Source: Chrysochromulina parva | Taxonomy: Eukaryota > Haptophyta > Prymnesiales > Chrysochromulinaceae | Direction of reading: 5' to 3' | Assembly (NCBI GenBank): GCA_002887195.1 | Contig: PJAB01001402.1 | Coordinates: 1 to 14,737, forward strand | DNA: 14,737 nucleotides | Part shown: positions 7,616 to 14,737 of the stretch, piece by piece | Layout: each line of letters opens with the position of its first letter | How positions within the stretch are numbered: position 1 is the first letter of the stretch | Translations under genes and position numbers: made by a program | The notes under the pieces: model-generated | Told to the model about the DNA's origin: nothing | Seen by the model: only the letters and a program-made list of their open reading frames with translations | Databases searched by the model: none

Positions 7616-8296
7616 TCATACCTCGTCTTTCAGCTGATCGATCTCGTCTACAGTGCCATCTCCAAGATCCAAGTCACTCCCCTTCATCATGGTCATGCCG
7701 GGCATGGCGGGCATGCCCGCCAACAATTTCTCAAGCTCGTCATCCTTGTTCATCCTGGGACTGAAAATCTCATTCTTGCGCACTTTGCCCTCAGGCCAGA
7801 CAGGCTCCTTCCCCTTTTTGCACACGTTGGCCATCTTGGTGCAGACGCGCTGCGCCGTGGTACCAGCTGATTTCTTCTCTCGGAGCAGCTCGACGAGTTC
7901 ATCGGCGTCCACCTTCTCCATCACCTGATCGCACGCCTTCGCAATAGTCCTGCACTCCCGCCTGCAGTTGCCTGGGCCGATGTGCGACAGCACAAGTTTC
8001 TGTCCCTGTTTGGACACGTCAAGCTCAGACATCCAGAGACCCTCGTCTCCACGGCCTTCCTTGCCATCCGCGTCCGCATCGCAGATCTTCTCAAGCATGT
8101 CCTCCACCGCGCTCTGAGTTGACATGGCGGCTGCACGCTTCACCGCCTCATGTACCATCTTCGTGCAGGTCTCGCATCGTATGTACTTGAGGTCTTCGGT
8201 AAGTGGCGCGGGCTTTAGCTTCTTCGGCATTCCATATTCTCCCATCATTTGCGCGCTGGCCAGAGCGATGGCCAACAGGAATGCGGAAGGCCGCAT
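7616..8296 (-). CDS. Canopy (CNPY)/DUF3456 saposin-like ER protein
   Basis: From the innermost start at 8296 this encodes 226 aa. Residues 1-15 are a signal peptide (MRPSAFLLAIALASA). The mature part carries the canopy/TLR4-regulator pattern of disulfide-forming cysteines: C41 and C44 (CETC), C72, C101, C105, C112, C142, C149, on helices as in the saposin fold. The tail is acidic and Met-rich (AGMPAMPGMTMM) and ends in KDEV, close to the KDEL/HDEL retrieval signal. Animal canopy proteins are ER-resident folding or client-trafficking factors; a similar luminal role is inferred. Four further in-frame ATGs at 8311, 8326, 8341 and 8356 come from a 15-bp repeat, and another lies at 8389. The innermost gives the cleanest signal peptide, but use of an upstream start cannot be excluded. 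The gene is intronless and divergent from the methyltransferase/PhyH gene. Confidence 0.85.
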   Translation of the reverse strand: MRPSAFLLAIALASAQMMGEYGMPKKLKPAPLTEDLKYIRCETCTKMVHEAVKRAAAMSTQSAVEDMLEKICDADADGKEGRGDEGLWMSELDVSKQGQKLVLSHIGPGNCRRECRTIAKACDQVMEKVDADELVELLREKKSAGTTAQRVCTKMANVCKKGKEPVWPEGKVRKNEIFSPRMNKDDELEKLLAGMPAMPGMTMMKGSDLDLGDGTVDEIDQLKDEV

Positions 8297-8355
8297 TACG
8301 GAAGGCCGCATTACGGAAGGCCGCATTACGGAAGGCCGCATTACGGAAGGCCGCA
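8281..8355 (-). repeat. 15-bp minisatellite multiplying the canopy start codon
   Basis: Five 15-bp units with the + strand core GGAAGGCCGCA lie at 8281-8295, 8296-8310, 8311-8325, 8326-8340 and 8341-8355. Read on the minus strand each gives ATGCGGCCTTCC followed by GTA or GCA, so each provides an in-frame Met and adds MRPSV. The units are identical except where the innermost joins the signal peptide. Confidence 0.9.
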
Positions 8356-8528
8356 TTACGGAGTGACGTGTCGTGCACCGTAATTCCATACTAGGCAATG
8401 AAAGAATCCCTCCAGTGTTTCGTCGCACGTCTACAAGAAATGCACAGCTGCTGCCTTGCATGTCCCGGATCGTGTTTCGTCACTCATGCGACTCACATGC
8501 GTGAGACAAAGCATAGACCTTCTCCACG
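8297..8528. promoter_or_regulatory. Divergent intergenic region, likely bidirectional promoter
   Basis: This region separates the canopy starts (minus) from the methyltransferase/PhyH start (plus, 8529). The 15-bp repeat occupies its left end, so true non-coding space may be only about 170 bp. An imperfect palindrome, CTCACATGCGTGAG, lies at 8491-8504 close to the plus-strand start. No TATA box is evident. Confidence 0.45.
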
Positions 8529-10607
8529 ATGTTTGGAGTAGGTAGCTCTCTACTAGCGCCGCTGCTGCCGACAGAGCACGAGAGCGGCCTCCACGCCATG
8601 CTGCTTGGCTTACGGCACGCATCGATGGCCAGTGACCAGGAATTGCTTGCTCTCGTCGAGAACGCCGTCGAGGCCCTCGCCGACGCCGATCAGGAGGCCG
8701 TGCTATCAGCGGCCGCGCGACCGCACAGTGAGGTTCGTGATGCCTTGCACGCACTCGTGGCGGACAAGCGCATCGCCAATGGCGATCCGGCGGGTGACGA
8801 GACTCTGGACTCGACGATGCTAGTGCCGCTGCTGCGGCGGGCGAGCAGGCTCTTGTGCACGGACGGTGAGCTCGGGGAGCGCCTCCTCAACGCAGTTGGG
8901 GTTCTCACAGCGAGCCTTGCGGGCCATGGCGAGCACACGTGCCGCATCAGCCTCGGCGGCATGCGCGCGCCGATTGTGCTGCGCCACGTGCCCAGCGGGC
9001 CGTCCAATGGCGTGCGCTTCTGGCCAGTCGCCAGGCTGGGCGTCGGCGTGTGCGCCGTTGGATGGGCCGGCCTGCGCATCATGGGCAGCACCGTGCTTGA
9101 GCTTGGATGCGGCACGGCCGCCGTCGGGCTCGCGTGTGCGGCGCTCGGCGCACGTGAGGTTTGGTGTACAGACGTTGACGCTGATGCTCTGGCGCTCGCC
9201 GCGCGGAACGTCGCCACCAATGGGGCAACTGCCGTGCGAGTGGCCAGGCTCGATATGCGGGACGAGACCGACGCCGCGCGGCCGGAGGGCATGCCGCGCT
9301 GCTTCGGGCTCGTCGTGGCGGCGATTGTGGACGATGGTGACGAAACTTCGGCAGCCGCACTCAGGGCGGCGGCACGGTACATGGACCTGACCGACCCCCT
9401 GTCACGCGTTCTCTGCTGCTTCGGGCAGGCGAAGCACTCGGGCCAGGCACGGCGCAGCGAGGGAGCTGTGGAGGCCGCCGTCCGCATGGGAGATCTCGTG
9501 CTCGACTGCGGACTACGCCTCGTGGCGAGCGAGCGTGTGTCGACCGACGCGCAGGGCGATGTGATGTCGACTGAGATGCTCCTGCTCCTCCTCGTGCCAG
9601 CGTCCCATCACGAGGATGGGAGAGCTGTCCAAAACGAGGAAGAGATGCCTGATTTGGAAGAGGAGGGCATCCCTAATAAGGAAGTCCGGTCTCCCTCGGA
9701 GGAGGGCATCCCGTATTTGGAAAAGGAGGGCATCCCGTATGAAGTCGATGCCTCCTCGGCAACTGTGGACTGGGTCGCAGCCGCCGCTCGCTCGCTTGTC
9801 GACAACGGTGCATGCGTGCTGCGACGCCCCGTGCTCATGCCGGCCGATCTCGTTGAGCTGTGTCGCGCAGATGCTCGCCCTCGTCTGGATCGTTTGCTAA
9901 GGATGGCCGCGGAGGCGAGTGCGGCGTTCACGATGTGGTCGAAAGAGTCGGCGCCCGAGGCAATCAGATTTCGCGAGCTCTACTCCCGCGCGCCGTGGGA
10001 GTGCCGCTTCGACGTGACGGTGCCGCACCGTCTCGACTCCGCGACGACGGACGGCATCGCAGCGGCCGAGGACGTCGCAGCGTCGGGCGGCATGGACCAG
10101 GCGTCGTCCACAGCGCCGTGGCGGGCGCTGCTGGAAGCCCTGGATCCGATCGTGCGGCCGGTACTAAAAGCGAGCGCTCTCCTTGGCAGCGACGATGAGA
10201 TTGAGATCGATCACGTGGGCTTCGTGCTGAGCGAGCCGGGAGCGCCCGCTCAGATGTGGCATCCAGATTGTGAGTCGCGCATTGGGCTGGTCAACGCCTT
10301 CGTGCCTCTGGTGCCCTTGACAGACGCCAATGGTCCGACGGCGCTCGCCCTCTGCTCACACCGGCCGCCGCTCCCGTGCTGCCCGCGCGTCGTGCGACCC
10401 CTTCTTGCTGCGGGGGAGGTGCTCCTCTTTGACTGGCGCACGTGGCACCGTGGGTGCTCGAACAGCTCGCTTGCGGACCGGCCGGTGGCATACGTGACAT
10501 ACGTGCGGCGTGGCGTCGAGGGCGCCTCATACAAGCGATCGCTACCCTCGCTCGAGGATCGTGCACGGCACTCCGCGCAGCACCCGAGCGCGTCTGCTAG
10601 AGGCTGA
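8529..10607 (+). CDS. Fusion of methyltransferase-16-like and PhyH-type dioxygenase domains
   Basis: This intronless frame encodes 692 aa, start ATG with A at -3. Residues 1-140 are helical and unrecognised. Residues about 150-355 resemble the methyltransferase-16 (METTL21/FAM86) fold: GVRFWPVARL before the SAM-binding motif VLELGCGTA (189-197), and acidic D215 in CTDVDADAL. The DxxY motif usual in that family is absent; the matching stretch reads VVAAIVDDGD. Residues about 370-405 are an acidic linker with three GIP-containing repeats. Residues about 415-665 look like a phytanoyl-CoA dioxygenase-type Fe(II)/2-oxoglutarate enzyme: H578-x-D580 (MWHPD), distal H640 (WRTWHRG) and R651 (DRPVAYV) for 2-oxoglutarate. 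The metal triad is therefore intact. The substrate is unknown; SAM-dependent methylation plus hydroxylation of one target is a reasonable guess, as is an inactive methyltransferase acting as a scaffold. Confidence 0.8.
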   Translation: MFGVGSSLLAPLLPTEHESGLHAMLLGLRHASMASDQELLALVENAVEALADADQEAVLSAAARPHSEVRDALHALVADKRIANGDPAGDETLDSTMLVPLLRRASRLLCTDGELGERLLNAVGVLTASLAGHGEHTCRISLGGMRAPIVLRHVPSGPSNGVRFWPVARLGVGVCAVGWAGLRIMGSTVLELGCGTAAVGLACAALGAREVWCTDVDADALALAARNVATNGATAVRVARLDMRDETDAARPEGMPRCFGLVVAAIVDDGDETSAAALRAAARYMDLTDPLSRVLCCFGQAKHSGQARRSEGAVEAAVRMGDLVLDCGLRLVASERVSTDAQGDVMSTEMLLLLLVPASHHEDGRAVQNEEEMPDLEEEGIPNKEVRSPSEEGIPYLEKEGIPYEVDASSATVDWVAAAARSLVDNGACVLRRPVLMPADLVELCRADARPRLDRLLRMAAEASAAFTMWSKESAPEAIRFRELYSRAPWECRFDVTVPHRLDSATTDGIAAAEDVAASGGMDQASSTAPWRALLEALDPIVRPVLKASALLGSDDEIEIDHVGFVLSEPGAPAQMWHPDCESRIGLVNAFVPLVPLTDANGPTALALCSHRPPLPCCPRVVRPLLAAGEVLLFDWRTWHRGCSNSSLADRPVAYVTYVRRGVEGASYKRSLPSLEDRARHSAQHPSASARG
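9661..9745 (+). repeat. Coding repeat in the linker between the two enzyme domains
   Basis: GGAGGGCATCCC occurs three times, at about 9662, 9702 and 9726, encoding EEGIPNK, EEGIPYLEK and KEGIPYEV. The repeat expands an acidic linker between the methyltransferase-like and dioxygenase domains and is likely flexible. Confidence 0.75.
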
Positions 10608-10803
10608 TATTAAATTTCACATGCTTTCATTCACACCCCACAGTTTTCACAGCCAATGTTTATAATTCGACACCCAAGATACCGGACCGGCGTAAATACG
10701 GATGCGGTTACCATTAGCTCGGGGACCCCCGCCCCCCCCTACAACAGTTTTATCACAGCCATATTCATACTCACCAGTCCATCACTTTCAACGCCTCGCA
10801 AGA
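10608..10803. promoter_or_regulatory. Intergenic region and likely promoter of the EF-hand/GTPase gene
   Basis: The 196 bp between tandem plus-strand genes hold the 3' end of one and the promoter of the next. AT-richer stretches (GATATTAAATTTC at 10606-10618, TTTATAATTC at 10660-10669) stand out. A direct repeat, ACAGTTTTCACAGCC near 10640 and ACAGTTTTATCACAGCC near 10744, may be a regulatory duplication. No element can be assigned. Confidence 0.4.
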
Positions 10804-12928
10804 ATGGCCTTCCCGTGGCACCACATCCAAAACTTGAGCCGCGATTGCTCCGCGTTTGTGACCCCGACAATAGACCGCCTCGCTGCGAGCCTTGCCAGGC
10901 CTGTTGCCGCCAGTGATGATGCCAGCTGCTTCAAACACAGCTCCAAGAAGGACGCATCCAAGGTGCTCGGATCCAAGAAGCTCGAAGCTAATAAGCTCGC
11001 GCCAAAGGTACAGCAGAAGAGGCGCGTCGTCGACCTCAAGTCGCTAAACCCATCGCTGTCAGTGATCGGCGCCGAGACCATCTCGGCGTTGATGCCGCGT
11101 TTTCTGCCCAAGGCTGGCCTCGCGTGCGAGCGCATGCAGCACCTCGGCATGACGCCGGAGATGATTCGGATGGTCCTGCGCGCGGTGTGGTCGATTCCCC
11201 CCGATGGCGAGGAGAAGCAGTCCGAGGAGGCGCTTCGCGAGATCTTTAGCATGCTCGATACGTCGGGGGACGGCGTTCTCGACATGGATGAGTTCCTCGC
11301 CATGCTACAGATTATCGGCGAGACGTTGCCGGCCGCGGTGCTTCCGCGGCTATTCGCGCTGGTTGACAACGACCGCGGCGGGACGGTGGATGGCGCCGAG
11401 TTTGTCCAGTTCGTGCGACGCGCCAACCCCTATGACGAGGGGTCGCCTGAAGGCTGGATGGCCTTTTTGCCTGAGTCCGCCGCCCATTTTGAGGAGATGG
11501 TGCTGCTGCACGTGAGCGAGGGCCGCTCGGTGGGCGAACGTGGGCGCTCGAGCGGTGGAAAAGCGTGGCGCGTCATCGGTCTGGACGAGCTGGAGCACGT
11601 GACGCGCTCGGCGGCCGAGCCGTGGTCGACCTCCATCGTGCTGCCGCGCACGGACGTCGAGAATGCCGAGGCGGTCATCCGCGGCTTGCGAGCCCTCAAG
11701 TTTCGTGATGATGAGATCCATACTGTGGTGCGCACGCTCTTCGTCTCGCATACGGACGCCGACTACGCAAAGCTCTTCCGGATCTTTGACCGAGACAACG
11801 ACGGCGGCATCGATCCTTACGAGTTCCGCGAGATCTGCTCCCTCTTTGGCGACCATGCGACCGAGGCCGAGGCTCGCGAGCTCTTCGTGGGAGCGGACGA
11901 GGACAACGACGGCACGTTGAACGTGGCCGAGTTCACGCAGCTGATCAAGCGGATCACGCCCAAGGCGCAGGTTCGTTGATTGCCACTGATGACCTGCCTT
12001 GCATGCATTGGCGTGTGGAGCGCCAAGGCGCAGGTTCGTTGATTGCCACTGATGACCTGCCATGCATGCAAGCGCTCACCACATCGCCCCGCTCCCGCCC
12101 ATCGAGCAGGATATCTCCGACTTGCAGGCGCAGAAGCTCGCAGTCGCCACGGAGCAGCTCCGAGAGCGTATCGCGAGCCTCAACGCTCAAAAAGCGCCCG
12201 ACCCGAGCAGCGCCGATGCAATGATGCAGCTGCTCATCATGGGCTCGTCGAAGAGCGGCAAGACGTACGTGCTGAACCAGGTGCTCGAGGACAAGCTACC
12301 CAAGGGATGCACAGTCTCGGTCGGTGTGGGGGGCATCGTGCTGCGCCTGGGCCAGTTCTCCGTCGCCGTGCAGGTCATCGACATCCCCGGCGATCCACGC
12401 TATGCGCCGCTCGGCACCCTATTCTACGCAGCTACTCCGTATGTGATCCTCATGTTCGACGCCACGTCGTTCGAGAGCTTCGAAGCGCTCCAACCGTTGC
12501 TCGATGCCTTCCGGCGCGCCAATCCCGCTTGCGACCCGGCACAGCATGCATGCGTCGTGGCGAACGAGGCGCGCGTCGGCATGAAGCACGCCGTCACTCC
12601 CGGACTCGCGCTCCAGTGGTGCGAGCAAAACGGCGACATACCGTTCTTCAACATCGACCCCCAGGCGCCGCAGGGGATCCTCGAGGCCCTCCGCTGCCTC
12701 GCCGACCACGCCCTCACGCAGCAGGGCGTCGCGGCGTCAGGGCGCCACGGCGGCGACTCGCTTTGGGGCACGCAGAGCTTCGGGGGGCGCGTGCTCAAGG
12801 GGCAAGCAAGGAGACATCCGCTCAGCCGGCAAGCATCTCTACAAATCCCTCATCCGCTGAGCCGCCAAGCTAGTTTACAAATCCCTCGTCCGCTGAGCCG
12901 CCAAGCTAGTTTGGGTGCGCTAAACTAA
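10804..12928 (+). CDS. EF-hand, coiled-coil, Rab-like GTPase protein, two exons
   Basis: Exon 1 is 10804-11970 and exon 2 is 12110-12928, phase 0, 661 aa. The start has A at -3 and G at +4. Four EF-hand loops are visible at residues 152-163, 188-199, 329-340 and 365-376 (for example DRDNDGGIDPYE). Residues 390-418 form a short coiled coil. Residues 428-595 are Ras-superfamily-like: P-loop GSSKSGKT (434-441), DIPG (480-483) for the DxxG motif, FDATSFES typical of Rab folds. The NKxD motif is degenerate (VANEAR), so nucleotide specificity is uncertain. The C-terminus has no cysteine prenylation motif and ends in three PLSRQASL repeats, which fit RxxS kinase sites. The order resembles animal CRACR2A, RASEF and Rab44, Ca2+-regulated trafficking GTPases. 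Without splicing, exon 1 stops at 11979 after the EF-hands and an ATG at 12062 could start a separate GTPase, so two genes remain possible. Confidence 0.78.
11960..12070 (+). repeat. 48-bp direct repeat spanning the exon-intron junction
   Basis: 11960-12007 and 12023-12070 match at 47 of 48 bases, period 63. Each copy holds the last 11 bases of exon 1, the donor GTTCGT, the stop TGA and the first 37 bases of the intron. The near identity suggests a recent event. A 15-base spacer separates the copies. Confidence 0.92.
11971..12109 (+). other. Intron of the EF-hand/GTPase gene with duplicated 5' splice site
   Basis: GT at 11971 follows GCGCAG; ATCGAGCAG ends at 12109. Length is 139 nt, phase 0 on both sides, joining ITPKAQ to DISDLQ. 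The donor and its exon flank recur at 12034, inside the intron. The right part shares the motif GCATGCAAGCGCTCACCAC (12064-12082) with Sfi1 intron 2. Confidence 0.7.
12815..12925 (+). repeat. 36-bp coding repeat, PLSRQASLQIP units
   Basis: Units are 12815-12850, 12851-12886 and a shortened third from 12887. The first two differ at six bases, all synonymous, including Ser TCT against AGT. Each encodes (H/R)PLSRQASL. Two units continue with QIP; the last ends GALN and the TAA stop. Confidence 0.9.
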
Positions 12929-13590
12929 GTCTAAGAGTACGTACGGTAACCTCGAAAGGATATAATACGACGACGAGTTGGGGTCGGCGACCCTTAAATG
13001 CATGCGCACGTAAGGCGAACCGACGCAACGCGTCAAGCAACAACTCTATACTCGCTACTTGATGTGGGCGGTCCTTAAACTGTCGCTCTTAAACTAGGGT
13101 AACTACTTAACTTACCCTAAGTAACAAGATCATCTGCACAAATGTGCCCTGGCAGTGTCTGTACGAAAACGCAGGGGTCCACCGAAACATAGCGTGACCG
13201 GAACACAGGCTAGAGAAAAGGAAACGGTATCCAAGTAGAATGTAGATGCTCAGGAAAAGGTAGGGGCGCCACCCATTGAAGGGATGCATTACACGTAGGG
13301 AGGAAAATCAATTTAGTCGAGGCTGGAGGAGTTGGTCGCATCACGCGACCCGCCCCCGGACCCCCAATTAGTGAACGGGGCGGCGGATATGTATACTTTT
13401 CGCTATACTCAAAAGGCGTGGGGAAATACTTGGGGTGGGGTGGGGCATGTGGTCGCCCGAATGCTTCTGCCCCCCCCGTGCAAGGGAGACGGGGGAGTCC
13501 ACGCGCTTAGTCCAAAATGATACGCACACACCATACAATCCCCCTCGGGGGAGACGCAGAAACAGCACAGGCGAGGGTTAAGGCGAGGGT
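12929..13590. other. Less GC-rich intergenic stretch with small inverted repeats
   Basis: No gene is supported. Visible elements are the stem TAGGGTAA (13095-13102) with TTACCCTA (13112-13119), a GGTCGC/GCGACC stem near 13333-13349, TCCCCC/GGGGGA near 13540-13553, repeated CTTAAA motifs from 13002 to 13093, and a GGCGAGGGT duplication at 13570-13590. The stretch probably includes the 3' UTR of the EF-hand/GTPase gene at its left end. Confidence 0.5.
13095..13119. other. Perfect 8-bp inverted repeat with telomere-like TAGGGT arms
   Basis: TAGGGTAA at 13095-13102 and TTACCCTA at 13112-13119 pair perfectly around a 9-base loop. The arms contain TAGGGT, as in telomere repeats, but only once each, so a telomeric origin is not supported. 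Confidence 0.5.
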
Positions 13591-13782
13591 CGCACCAGAG
13601 GCCCTGCTCCGGGGCCGTAGCTGACCGGGAGGCTCTCAGATGGACACTGGGCGAAGCGGCGCCTGTGGAAGCCAGAACGGAGCCCCCAGGGGGCACAAAG
13701 GGGCGCAAGCATAGCACGCACCAGCATCCCTGCTCCGGGGCCGTAGATTGCCGGGAGACTCTCAGAGGGGAACTGGGTGGAG
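13591..13782. repeat. 66-bp direct repeat, period 126
   Basis: 13591-13656 and 13717-13782 match at roughly 54 of 66 bases, both containing CGCACCAG, CCCTGCTCCGGGGCCGTAG and CTCTCAGA. The period is a multiple of three, and on the minus strand both copies stay open, giving CPSESLPVSYGPGAG and FPSESLPAIYGPGAG. This may be a fragment of a dispersed or mobile repeat, or of a diverged coding sequence. Confidence 0.7.
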
Positions 13783-13826
13783 CAAGCTTGCGAGGGATCG
13801 TGTGTTCGGGGGAGCATCAGGGTGCG

Positions 13827-14372
13827 TTACAGACTGTAGAGCGCGTCCACATCAGCAACACTGTCCTGGCGTTGGTACTCGCGAGCGGTGCATATGAATC
13901 CCGCCGCCACAAGGGCAGCGCCGAGTCGACAGTGGTGGTACGTGATGCGAATGACGGTGTTCTGTCCGAGGGCGCGCAGGAAGTCACGAGCACGCTCGCG
14001 CAGAGTGCCGAGGCCGTCCGCCCTGGGAGCGTCCGCTTCCGGACCTGCGTCTCGAATGTAGCGGCGCATGGCAGCGGCATTAACCGGACAAGTTAACTCC
14101 CGCGTAATCGGTTGGAAGCCCTCTCGTATCACGTATGAGGCGAAGAGCCTCCGCACGCTGACGCCGGTGACGGGTAGGAGCATCAAGGAGCAGTGTCCGT
14201 GTGCAGCACGTACCCGGGTAATGCCCCTGTGGAGCGCGTGGTCCGTGGACTCAACATTTTGTTTTCTAGGCGGTCCGAACCCACGGCCTGTCCTATCCCG
14301 CCGGTTCGTGCTGCAGAGCGCTCCCCAGCATCCCATTTCTGAGCTCCGCATTTCTGAGCTCCCCCGCTCCAA
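13827..14372 (-). CDS. Unrecognised ORF, possibly a gene fragment or mobile-element piece
   Basis: The open frame gives 181 aa ending in TAA. The part from about residue 50 onwards is protein-like: mixed composition, GC-rich third codon positions, segments such as VSVRRLFASYVIREGF and NTVIRITYHHCRLGAAL. The first 45 residues are low in structure and hold a MRSSEM-type repeat from a 15-bp DNA duplication, so the real start or a splice acceptor may lie further in, for example near 14225. No family is recognised. It could be the last exon of a gene, a decayed element, or chance. Confidence 0.35.
   Translation of the reverse strand: MERGSSEMRSSEMGCWGALCSTNRRDRTGRGFGPPRKQNVESTDHALHRGITRVRAAHGHCSLMLLPVTGVSVRRLFASYVIREGFQPITRELTCPVNAAAMRRYIRDAGPEADAPRADGLGTLRERARDFLRALGQNTVIRITYHHCRLGAALVAAGFICTAREYQRQDSVADVDALYSL
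14334..14363. repeat. 15-bp direct repeat, two units
   Basis: CATTTCTGAGCTCC(G/C) occurs at 14334-14348 and 14349-14363. On the minus strand it lies at the start of the unrecognised 181-aa frame. Confidence 0.85.
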
Positions 14373-14572
14373 GCACTACCCTCCTTTCTCGCTCCCATCA
14401 CATCCCTCCATTCTCGCCGCTCACGACTCCTACACCAGTCGAGCCCACATCCGTCGCAATGGGGCTCAGGCTCGCCCCCGCCTTGTTGCCGAGTCATTCG
14501 ACCATTCTGTTACACACTTTGCATAAGAACATCCGTGGATTCCGCCATGGTGTGCTGCTCACAGAGCGCCTC

Positions 14573-14737
14573 TCAGTCTGCTTCCACCAAACGGACGGGA
14601 TGCACTACACCCTGCACCAGCTCAAGCCCACTGCTCCTCGGAGTTGCTTTCATTCGGCGCAGCTTCCACGCCAGCCCGCAGAGGCCGGCCAGGAGAAGGA
14701 GACCGCCGCCAACACCTCCTGCGATAGGGCCGATGTC
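14573..14737 (-). CDS. Partial gene: C-terminus of a single-pass membrane protein
   Basis: This minus-strand frame is open from the window edge to a TGA at 14573-14575, 54 residues. It begins in a Gly-rich hydrophobic helix (GPIAGGVGGGLLLLAGLCG), then LAWKLRRMK, a basic stop-transfer end, and a short polar tail of about 25 residues. The pattern is typical of type I membrane proteins with a glycine-rich transmembrane helix near the C-terminus. Its extracellular or luminal part lies beyond the window. The frame is too short to name, and it could instead be spliced. Confidence 0.55.
   Translation of the reverse strand, partial: DIGPIAGGVGGGLLLLAGLCGLAWKLRRMKATPRSSGLELVQGVVHPVRLVEAD

Noticed and set aside
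8281..8355. CRISPR-like array
   Set aside because: The 15-bp units are directly adjacent with no unique spacers, and the setting is eukaryotic.
8390..8461. Longest start of the canopy protein at 8461
   Set aside because: The added residues precede and would bury the signal peptide; the clean signal peptide starts at the innermost Met.
10702..10803. Upstream start for the EF-hand/GTPase protein
   Set aside because: The extension is Pro/His-rich and without features; the ATG at 10804 has a stronger context (A at -3, G at +4).
13095..13119. Interstitial telomere
   Set aside because: Only one TAGGGT per arm; no tandem telomeric units.
14170..14240. Resemblance of RVRAAHGHC in the minus-strand ORF to the RNA 2'-phosphotransferase motif
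   Set aside because: The surrounding domain order does not fit that family; the match is a few residues only.
14255..14300. A tRNA-like T-arm (GGTCCGAACCC)
   Set aside because: The flanks do not pair as a T stem and no acceptor or anticodon arm can be drawn on either strand.

Overview
The window looks like nuclear DNA from a GC-rich photosynthetic protist with a complex (secondary, red-type) plastid; a haptophyte is the most likely guess, by inference only. The evidence is a probable plastid protein with a signal-plus-transit presequence, GT-AG introns whose phases match across exons, an Sfi1/centrin-type protein, a canopy-family ER protein and an EF-hand/Rab-type GTPase. There are no bacterial operon features, rRNA or tRNA genes, and no CRISPR array.

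Layout, left to right. 1-1013: no convincing gene, two short tandem repeats and an AT-rich block. 1014-1904 (-): plastid-targeted FnIII-like membrane protein. 1905-2084: shared divergent promoter region. 2085-6841 (+): five-exon Sfi1-repeat protein of 1338 aa, with its 3' end locally duplicated. 7616-8296 (-): canopy/DUF3456 ER protein whose start codon lies in a 15-bp minisatellite. 8297-8528: second divergent promoter region. 8529-10607 (+): intronless fusion of a methyltransferase-16-like domain and a PhyH-type dioxygenase. 10804-12928 (+): two-exon gene with four EF-hands, a short coiled coil and a Rab-like GTPase domain. 12929-14572: repeat-bearing, less GC-rich DNA with one unrecognised minus-strand ORF. 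14573-14737 (-): 3' end of a gene for a single-pass membrane protein, cut by the window edge.

The genes do not form an evident pathway. Two likely work with calcium: the Sfi1-repeat protein, through centrin, and the EF-hand GTPase. The most striking theme is local tandem duplication with periods of 63-76 bp, seen four times: in Sfi1 introns 2 and 4, at the Sfi1 3' end, and across the 5' splice site of the EF-hand/GTPase gene. A shared motif containing GCATGCAAG-GCTCACCAC lies in or beside three of these duplications, in both orientations. This suggests a small introner-like element or a duplication process that creates or remodels introns. All calls come from reading the sequence; no search or transcript data were available.
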